From positions 1,240,001 through 1,304,000 of the forward strand of contig PZJY01000006.1 in assembly GCA_031472005.1 (NCBI GenBank): 64,000 nucleotides of DNA, in the 5' to 3' direction. This DNA is from Tetracladium setigerum. Its lineage: Eukaryota; Ascomycota; Leotiomycetes; Helotiales. Each line of letters starts with the position of its first letter. Positions within the stretch are counted from its first letter, which is position 1. The notes under the pieces were generated by a model. It made no database searches. It was not told the DNA's origin and worked only from the letters and a program-made list of their open reading frames with translations. The position numbers and the translations under genes were made by a program. This document shows positions 56,524 through 64,000 of this stretch, piece after piece.

Positions 56524-58989
56524 ATGAATTCTGGCGATACTCCCTCCAACGGCCCTCAGCTTTTAAGAAGTCGGCCAGAAAGCATTCATTCGGATGGAAA
56601 CGATGGGGAGCGTCCTCGCAAACGAGTTAGAAAGGGCACCAAGAGCTGCTGGGAGTGTAAATATTAACCAAGCTCCCGGCGCAACATTGGAGATGCTGAC
56701 ACGTCTGGCTTGTAGGCAAAAGGAGGAAGGTCAAATGTCAATTGAGCTCAGAGGATGTCCCGGTGTGTTCTGGATGTCTTGCAAGAGGGACATCATGTCT
56801 TTCGCAGGAGTATGCGTGCCAGAGCCTCTGTATTTCTCTGATAGCGCGGCTGACTCTGCTATTCTAGGTATCCAGAAGAAAGAGACGCGTCAAGCGGCCT
56901 CCAAGTGGGAGAGCGACTCGGTAGAGTCGAGAGATTGCTAGAAACACTTGTTGCAAAAGTATCGCAATATGAAGAGGAGGAAGCATCTCAGATCTTGACG
57001 CCGGAATCTATGGTGCTCAGTCCGCGTCCAGGCGCCGAAGTACATGCAACCTCAGAAGCTTCGCCATACCTGTCTCTGTTTGACAATACAGTTGTGAGTC
57101 TTTACCCATTACTACAGGAAAGAATCATGAATTGATCCTATAGATTGGACATCGCCACTCCCAAGTTGCAACGCCAGCTGCGACCACAACGGGAGCCAGA
57201 ACCCCTTCGTCGTCTCGTCCACAATGCAGGACATCCAAGACTGAAAAGATTCGACAAGCACTGATAGCACTTCTACCCTCCCAAGCTGAAACAGACAAGA
57301 TATACTCCGCAAGTAATCTTGCCCTTCTGCTTAACACCATGACTGGTGGTTCTGTTGGTGACCACGACACCGGCTCAAGGTCGCAGCTTAACGTTTCCAA
57401 GATGTCGCAGGAGAAGCCAGTCGTGATTGCCAGAACGCTTCTCTATATTGTCGTAGCCTTGCAACAACTTGATCCTGATTTTGACCAGGGCCGACTTCAC
57501 ATGCTCTCATCTCTCGAGTCTCGTATAGACAAGATTCTTGCGACTGTTAGCGCGCTTGTGACCTCGGATGACGAGCTTGTCACTACGATGGAAGGTCTGG
57601 AATGTCTTTCGTTGCAAGGAATGTATCACATAAACGCAGGTAGTCCTAGGAGAGCGTGGTTAATCTTCAGACGGGCTCTTTCCATTGGTCAATTGATGGG
57701 TCTTCAGAAGAAGTCTGCTTCTGCTCTGTCCCCAAACGCACGAAATATGTGGCATCGAATGGTGCAAGGGGATCGCTACTTGGTAAGTCTGAACAATATT
57801 TTCACCCTTCTGATATACTGATTGGTATCATTAGGCCCTCCTTCTGGGATTACCTGCAGGTACCTCTGCAGATAAGTTTGAAGCAGACGAGAATTTCCAG
57901 AATCCAAACGTCAATAAGCACGACTTATTCCAGAGAAAGCTAAGTGAAATCTCACTACGCATCATCGAACGGAATCAATCCGAAAGCACACCTGTATACG
58001 CCGGAACCCAAGAAATCGATGAGCTTTTGGAAAGACTCGCAAAAGAGATGCCTGATTCCGTAAGTTTCTCCCCCTTTCAACCCCCCCCACAAACTACAAC
58101 AACAAAAAGGACGAACACTCACGCTCTCCAGTGGTGGGAAATCCCCGCCCACATCTCCGACGACCACTCCTCCCCACTAGTCTCCCAACAATTCGACAGA
58201 CTCATGGCCCAACTCTGGTTCTTCCAACTCCAAGGCCTCGTCCACCTCCCCTTCATGCTCCGCGCCGCCACCGAGCGACGCTACGACTACAGCAAATTCA
58301 GCTGCCTCAAAGCCTGCCGCGAAGTCATGTGGCGCTACCTCGCGATGCGTCGCACCAACAACAAATCATTCTGCTGCAAAGTCGTCGATTTCGGCGCGCT
58401 CACTGCCACCGTTGCGCTCTTCCTCGGCTTGCTGGATCCCAGTCAGAGCGCCGAGCATTCGCATCAGAGGGACTCGGATCGGGCCATGATCAATAGTGTG
58501 TTGCAGACGATGGAAGCCTTTGCCAATAACACAAACGAGGCCATCGCGGCGCAGAGCGTCAGCGTGATTAAGTCCCTCTTGGCAGTCGATGGGCAATTGG
58601 AAGGTGAAAACGGGGGAAATCTACGCCTTACCATCCCATACTTTGGCACGATCAGTATCGTTCGACCAGCGCAGAAACAGTCGTCGGCCTCTCAACGCAA
58701 CGATCCGAATAACTCCAATGCCAATGCTCCGGTGTTCCCATCACCGCAGAGTATCACGGTTGGTGGTCAACTTACTCCATCGCAAGGAGCGGGGCAGGGA
58801 TGGCAGGGTATGAATGTGGAGAGTCATAATCCGATGACTTTCCCTACCGTGTCGTTTACGAGTAGCCAGTTTAGTCCCATGGTGCCGGAGCAGCCTGCGA
58901 CAGCGGACTTTGGGTGGGGAGAGGCGGATACGCTCTTTTTTGATAGTCTGTTGAATACGGATATTGATGGGAATTGGATGTTTCAGTAA
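56524..58989 (+). CDS. Zn2Cys6 transcription factor
   Basis: 724-residue regulator, frame intact. Exons 56524-56656, 56716-56809, 56868-57093, 57144-57782, 57835-58059 and 58132-58989. N-terminal cluster CWECKRRKVKCQLSS then CSGCLARGTSC (residues about 43-70) is split by the first intron inside the CWEC motif. A coiled-coil-like GERLGRVERLLETLVAKVSQ follows. The fungal-specific middle domain contains LLYIVVALQQLDPDFDQG, ECLSLQGMYHINAGSPRRAW, MWHRMVQGDRYLALLLGLPA and WWEIPAHISDD. The C-terminus is Gln/Ser/Pro-rich and ends with an acidic-aromatic segment (FGWGEADTLFFDSLLNTDID), typical of activation domains. It is divergently transcribed from another Zn2Cys6 gene, which suggests co-regulation. 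No adjacent metabolic cluster is visible. Confidence 0.92.
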
Positions 58990-59609
58990 ATCGAGGGGTT
59001 TAGGCGTTCAGGTTTGGAGAGAAAAAAGAGAGAGCTGGGATGTTGGATGATACGTACGAAGTTGGAATTATGAATGACATAAGGGGGCAATACCAGGAGT
59101 TAAGGAGGTTGGCAATTAAAGGGAAAGACTGGGTTGCTATCTACTCCACTTGAATCTTGTTGAAAAGTTGTATAGTACCATGGAATTTCTTTGGAAATTG
59201 TCAGAGATGAATCTTTACCTTGGGTTTCCAGATATGATAGAGTGTATAATATATATAATACACTTTCTTAACTCCAGTTGGTGAGTTTTAACGCTCACAA
59301 AGTAACCTAAGTTTGGTGATCGATCGAGAAGATGGATAAACCTAAATAGGCAAAATTTTGGTAAAATCTCCTGTTTGCTATTCCTGCCACAGTCTGAAGT
59401 ATAATGTAACTGACCGTCAATGAGAGAACAACATAATACAAAAATCACACGGCCGATGGAGAATGTCTCATTAAAAAGGGGTATTATATTGCTGCAATCA
59501 AGTAGCTAGTCCATCCGTCCATGCTATGCCCCAGAAACCATTTGTATAAAAGCAACGCTCCGACCCATCATTCATCATTCCATTAGCATACACAGCAACA
59601 ACTCTCAAC
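58990..59609. other. Convergent 3' flanks
   Basis: AT-rich tail-to-tail gap between the second regulator and the Hmp1-like gene, with ATATATAATACAC near 59250. No gene recognised. Confidence 0.5.
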
Positions 59610-60301
59610 CTACGAGTTTTGCTTCTGGATATCATGCTCAGCACCACGCTGTTGGGTCTTTCCAACATCATGTTGCTTCTGCGCATCCAACTGTGCCTCA
59701 CGATCTCCCGTAAGACCAGCAACCGCACCTCCAACGGTACCAGCAACACGGTTTCCAATACCAGAGCCAAGGTCGCTGAGTTGACCTTGAGCCTCTTGGC
59801 CCTTTCCTTCGGCGTTTTGCTGGGCTCCTGCGCGCTTGAGATCCTATTGCTAATCGTTAGATTTTTGTACATGTGAAGACAGGATAGTCAGGATAGAAGT
59901 GTATCATTTACATACCTCAGAGCCAACCAAGCCACCGACAGCTTCCTTGGCAGAACCGATGGTTTGGTTCCATGCTCCCTCCTGTCTATTTGGGTCGTCC
60001 TTGGTGACTGCTCCTGAGCTGGATGCCGAGAAACCAGGGGCTTTGATGGTTGCGTGGGAGATATCGTTCTCGAGCTCAGCCTTGGATTTCTTGGCTTCGC
60101 CTTCGTTCTGTTTGCATTGTTAGTTCTGAAAATCATTCGGAGATGGAGGAAAATGTGCTTTCAACGGGCGGGTTTAGATGGAGGAGGGAAGGTAATTACC
60201 TTGTCAGCAGTGCTACCAGTCAAGCTACCGAGAGCAGATTGAACGGCACCAGTGGCAGAGTCGACGTAGGACTGAAGAGTGGAAGTGTTCTTGTCAGACA
60301 T
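59610..60301 (-). CDS. Hmp1/CsbD-like small stress protein (mismatch/cruciform DNA-recognition family)
   Basis: 175 residues from exons 60200-60301, 59916-60107 and 59610-59843, all ending on codon boundaries. Start MSDKNTSTLQSYVDSATGAV, then QSALGSLTGSTADK. The middle repeats the CsbD-like motif NQTIGSAKEAVGGLVGSEDL, and GNRVAGTVGGAVAGLTGDRE is a second Gly/Ala-rich amphipathic unit. The protein ends EHDIQKQNS. Highly hydrophilic, no Cys or Trp cluster, LEA-like composition. Fungal members are named after Ustilago Hmp1, reported to bind mismatched or cruciform DNA. A general stress or desiccation role is equally plausible from composition. The frame is intact. Confidence 0.85.
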
Positions 60302-61201
60302 GATTGCGGATGTTGTTTAGAAGTTGGTTGGGCTGTGAGTTGATAGTTTTGTTTTGTTTGAGAGTTTGGATTGTGATGTTGAAAGAAAGCAGAATTCTTG
60401 GAGGCAGCAAGCTGTCACTTTATACGTTTCCCTCATCTCTATTGCGCCTTCACCTTTGGCTCGTGAACTTGCGAGTGCTCGCCAAGTTTGGGTTGTTTGT
60501 CCAGGAAAGGACGAGGGAGAGGGAAGCACACCTCGGGATGACGTCAAAGATTCCTCATTTCCACCACATGCCCCACCATCGCAACCCCAACATTAGGACA
60601 ACTTGCGCAATCTGGAAGCCTGTAGACCAGCAAATTAACACAAGAAACAAAAGGAAGAATGAAACCATCTCGGAACTACGTCATACTAGACGTAAATTGC
60701 GTATTGCATGATATTCCGCTCTCATGGCTTCTCGTGATTTTCACACTAAGGTCTCACACAAGAGTGGTACAGTCCTTTTTCTGTGAGTCTGCCGAACACT
60801 TGCGCGTGTACGTACCACTTCGCCTATTGACGCAAGAGAAAGTGTACTGTACCTTAGTAGAACGACCGGACCAAGTACATCAGAATACCTACTGAAACTG
60901 AAATTGAGTGTCTGATACCTTAAGTAACGCATCTACTCCGTAGGTTTGACGAGGACGGAAGTCCCCGAGGAGTAAAGTAAAGAGAAGCTCAGCTTAACCC
61001 CTCCCTCACTCACTACTTGGACCCCAAAATTGAGAAGACCTGAGACTAGACAAATACTCTGCATATTTTATGCCATCGTCGAAAGAAGAGCAATCTATTC
61101 GTCTATTCGTCTATTCTATCTTCTCTACAAATCATGTTGAAGCACCCTTGGTAATACCATAAACGCCTGAACCATCTAAACACACAACCAGTCTACCATA
61201 C
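60302..61201. other. Promoter of Hmp1-like gene and 3' flank of KES1
   Basis: 900 bp. Both neighbours are minus-strand, so this holds the upstream region of the Hmp1-like gene. GATGACGTCA near 60536-60545 contains a TGACGTCA CRE/ATF element about 235 bp upstream, which fits a stress gene. No coding frame supported. Confidence 0.5.
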
Positions 61202-62584
61202 CTAGGCCATCCCAATTGCGGAATCGAAGCTCAAATTTCTTGGACTTTTCAACGCATCTCTTCTCTCCCTTTCTTTGATCGATACCTCTCCAAACTTCCC
61301 AGTATCCCACAACCACAGATTACCGGGGCCACACTCTATATCAGATTTCTTCAACCCCACCTGGATCTCCAGAGCCGCGATCAGCTCCTCGGACACCACA
61401 TCTTCGTCCGCTTGTGAGAAGTATCTCCTCTTAAACACCACCCCATCCGCCTTTTCCTGCTTCCTCATCTCCCTTTGCTCATTCTCAATTTTCGACTTCT
61501 CCTTGGCGATGGCGCACATATCCCCTGCATCAATAGCAGTTGCAACATGTTGCCATGCCCTTCTCGATTCTATTGGATCCTGTTCATCTAAAGGCTTAAC
61601 CGTGAATGGTGTTCGCTTAAATTCAGCCACGTCGAATTTCTCAATTGCTCCTTTCGAACGGAGGTCTTTGAGCGTGTACTCCCCGCTCCAGACCCCTTCT
61701 GCTTCATAGAGTGCTTCGCTTTTCTTGCCGTTGACGCCGTCTCGAAGAAGTGTGGCCTTGAACGAATTTCGCTTTCCTCCCAGCCAGCCTTTGTATGAGT
61801 AGTCGATTTTAGCGGTATAGCCTGAGGATGAGCGGATGTATGAAGAGCCACTTAGTTCAGGGGAGAGCGAAGCAGACATTAGACCCTCGATGTGAATTTT
61901 TGGCATTGTGATCAAGTAATCTTCGTCAAAGGCATCGATATTTAGGACCGAGTAGCCTTTTCGATCAATATGAACTGTAGTGGAAAAGTAGACTTTGGGT
62001 GCAACATTGCCATGCAGCTATATTTAGTTAGCCCACGATTGCCAATCAGAGAGAAGTGGAACATACCCTGATACCATGTTCCTCATTCCACAAATTGAAC
62101 GCTGTGATGGGAGGATGGTGGCTAACTTGCTCGGAGACCATCCTTGTAATGCCAGTTTCTGGATCCCTCCATGAACCTTCGAAGACCTCTCCCAAAAATG
62201 GGTTAAGTGGTTTCATCTTCTTCTTCTTGCCATTCTCGTCTTTGCTGGCGTGTTGTTGTTTCAATGTGCTCAAGAACCATTTCATGACCAGCAGAGCACG
62301 CTTTTCGGGACATGTTTCATGGGCAGGTGCAATGAAGACCGAGGGGTGTTCGCACCAGTAGGTAGAGAATTCGATGATGGATTGGGGGGAGAGCAGGAAA
62401 GGGGGTGCAGTGAGCGAGGCGAGGTCTCCTTTGAATGTCGCTATAGACTATCGGCATTGCAGTCAGCACCTAGATCCGCCATTGTAGCTAATGAGAAGGA
62501 AGGAGAACGACATACCTTGATAAAAGACAGCCAAGCATTCTTTTGCTGAGGTGGCACAGCCTTCTCATTCGCGAACTTCTCCAT
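61202..62584 (-). CDS. KES1: Oxysterol-binding protein, Kes1/Osh4 type
   Basis: 421-residue single-domain lipid-exchange protein that swaps sterol and PI4P at Golgi/ER contacts. Exons 62516-62584, 62067-62447 and 61202-62017, all in phase. The ORD signature EQVSHHPP is at about residues 130-137, preceded by KPLNPFLGEVFEGSW. LHGNVAPKVYFSTTVHIDRK and the C-terminal FKRRYFSQ and KERERRDAL are family-typical. No PH or ankyrin domain, which places it with Osh4/Kes1 rather than the long OSBPs. C5 and C6 runs in this gene are correct in frame, showing that homopolymer undercalling is not universal in the window. Confidence 0.95.
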
Positions 62585-63554
62585 GATAACAATAGGAATA
62601 CTCGAACAGATGGAAGTAAATGTCTCAAAAAGAAATGTTTCTATACTCGACTCAAAATATATCTTCAGTCAAAGCCAGGAAACAAAAAGATAAACAAAAT
62701 AAATTTGCAAAATAAGAACGAACAACAGCAGGAGAAAGAGATACTTAACACCAACAACATCCCTCAAACAATCATGGAACGCCCCGCATTCGACGAACCC
62801 CAGCCCGCCTGGATGCGACGAGTAGTGGGTTCGTCTCATGATCGGATTTCACCAGCTCCGCCAAATTGCTGGCATTTCGACCTCTCAGAAGTGTTTCTGA
62901 AGTTCTGATACGCAAGATGCTTCGCATTCCGCTCGCATGTGAAGCCCCGGAAACATTTTAGCGGCTGCACGTGACCTCACCGGGACTTTTCTCGCATTCA
63001 TCGCAAACGAAACGTGGAGGCTCGAGGATCTTGAGGTCAAACCAGCGCATAGCGCATGTTTCAATTGGACGATTAGGGCTCTTGGAGATTGCGGATGTTG
63101 AGATTAGGTTTTTAGGACTCGGTAAGAACTTCTAAAATTGATTTTGTTCGGATGGATAAATTGATAATTGGGCATTTTGAGTGCTGTTGTATGGGTTGAT
63201 TTTGACAAGTAATACTGTAAGCTCAGGGATGGAGATATGACGAAATGCATGCGAATACGACGACGACAGAGATGCCAAATGAATGCGACGAATGCGTTGT
63301 TATTATTGAAGTAAAAGAATGTTGATGGTACAATCTAGGGTATCTAAAATACAATATTCCAAGCCAATGAAGAACCCATCCTGTGTCCGGACGCCTATTC
63401 GGAAATCACTCATCGACCACACTTCAAGACCAGGGGATTTCCTGTCCTGTAGAAGCATACCTGATCGATCAACCCAGTAGTAATACAATCCTCCAGAAGT
63501 CATCACCATCATTATCATTATCATCATTATCACCCATCCGTATCATCGTCAACA
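62585..63554. other. Upstream of KES1 and 3' flank of the last gene
   Basis: No gene supported. A TCAT/TTATCA microsatellite lies near 63503-63535. Confidence 0.5.
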
Positions 63555-64000
63555 TCACTTCCAGTGACTGCCAATGTTCTCCGAAAACCCAACATCGCTC
63601 TGTCTCCTCCTCTCACAACTCTTCGCTCGATCCCCTTTCAACTCCTTCTCGGTATTCATTAGGCGAGTTTGCACCCACATGCGGTAGCTTTTGTCGTTCC
63701 TCACGCTCTCGCAGTTGAGCAAGTCTGTCAAGGTACACTTGATCTGTTCATTAACGGCCTTGAGCTTTCCCTCCTCTTCTTCAATCTCGCCGATGATACT
63801 CTCGTCAATGATGGCAGGTAGAGAGCTACGGCGTTTGATCATCTTTGGGCGAACGGGGTTGCCGGACAAGGACATGCCATTGCGGCGTCGATGATGGCGT
63901 GCTGGTGCTAGAGGGAGGAATCTGGGCGATGGTGATTCGGGTGAAGAGGAGAGAGAGGAGTCGTCGGATGACGAGTTTGAACGAGAAGATGATCGTTCTG
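63555..64000 (-). CDS. Partial gene, unrecognised basic/Ser-rich protein (3' end only)
   Basis: The minus-strand frame is open from the window edge to a stop at 63555, so the 5' part is missing. The visible 147 or so residues begin with a Ser/Pro/Arg-rich stretch (SSSPESPSPRFLPL), pass through RHHRRRNGMSLSGNPVRPKM and KRRSSLPAIIDESIIGEIEE. They end in a helical, charged segment with two Cys (CTLTDLLNCESVRNDKSYRM, WVQTRLMNTEKELKGDRAKS). No known domain recognised. The pattern of a Ser-rich disordered leader followed by a C-terminal helix suggests a regulatory or scaffold protein. Confidence 0.6.
   Translation of the reverse strand, partial: ERSSSRSNSSSDDSSLSSSPESPSPRFLPLAPARHHRRRNGMSLSGNPVRPKMIKRRSSLPAIIDESIIGEIEEEEGKLKAVNEQIKCTLTDLLNCESVRNDKSYRMWVQTRLMNTEKELKGDRAKSCERRRQSDVGFSENIGSHWK

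Noticed and set aside
52342..58989. Secondary-metabolite gene cluster around the paired regulators
   Set aside because: No PKS, NRPS, terpene cyclase, P450 or transporter lies beside them in this window.
1..64000. tRNA, rRNA, CRISPR or transposon features
   Set aside because: By-eye search for tRNA B-box words, long direct or inverted repeats, transposase or reverse-transcriptase motifs found nothing convincing. This was not an exhaustive scan.

Overview
The window is nuclear DNA of a filamentous ascomycete. The genes are densely packed on both strands, most are split by 45-240 bp GT-AG introns with CTAAC/CTGAC-like branch sites, and the gene set is typically fungal (homocitrate synthase, Zn2Cys6 regulators, a GEP3-type mitochondrial GTPase, Hmp1/CsbD-like protein, Kes1). 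Protein resemblance points to Leotiomycetes, perhaps near the Sclerotiniaceae. This is recognition from memory, not a search. I see no transposon, rRNA, CRISPR array, biosynthetic cluster or convincing tRNA.

Layout. 1-3 kb: no supportable gene. 3-6.4 kb: RasGEF with a degenerate Ras-like domain. 7.6-9.2 kb: unknown acidic tail-anchored protein. 9.9-10.8 kb: RPL15. 11.5-15.5 kb: HECT ubiquitin ligase. 16-19.4 kb: mitoribosomal L51/S25/CI-B8 protein divergent from GEP3. 20.2-22.1 kb: homocitrate synthase. 23.2-27.1 kb: SEC31, divergent from a small RRM protein (27.4-28.1). 28.4-29.6 kb: NDUFA4-like subunit divergent from COX12. 30-32 kb: M20-type carbamoylase. 32.4-34.7 kb: SDE2 divergent from RPS10. 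35.9-36.3 kb: TOM6-like. 36.9-38.7 kb: NFS1. 39.4-40.9 kb: RVS167. 43.8-45.7 kb: F-box protein, with gene-poor DNA on both sides. 49-50.9 kb: CTNNBL1, divergent from an unknown conserved protein. 52.3-59 kb: two divergent Zn2Cys6 regulators. 59.6-64 kb: Hmp1-like protein, Kes1, and the 3' end of an unrecognised gene.

Mitochondrial functions are over-represented between 16 and 39 kb (mitoribosome, respiratory chain, import, Fe-S). Several partners share promoters of about 200-400 bp.

Two things stand out. First, at least ten breaks in otherwise conserved genes are each repaired by adding one G or C to a G/C run. They occur in SEC31 (two), CTNNBL1 (two), the HECT ligase (two), GEP3, SDE2, the carbamoylase and a Zn2Cys6 regulator. 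In six of these genes the coding length becomes a multiple of three after the correction, and the shifts all have the same sign. This looks like consensus-sequence undercalling rather than biology. Second, two small mitochondrial genes (COX12 and the L51/S25 protein) each appear to carry a 3-nt micro-exon between two introns, and their neighbour NDUFA4 has a 16-nt exon. A GC-AG intron in the carbamoylase is also well supported.
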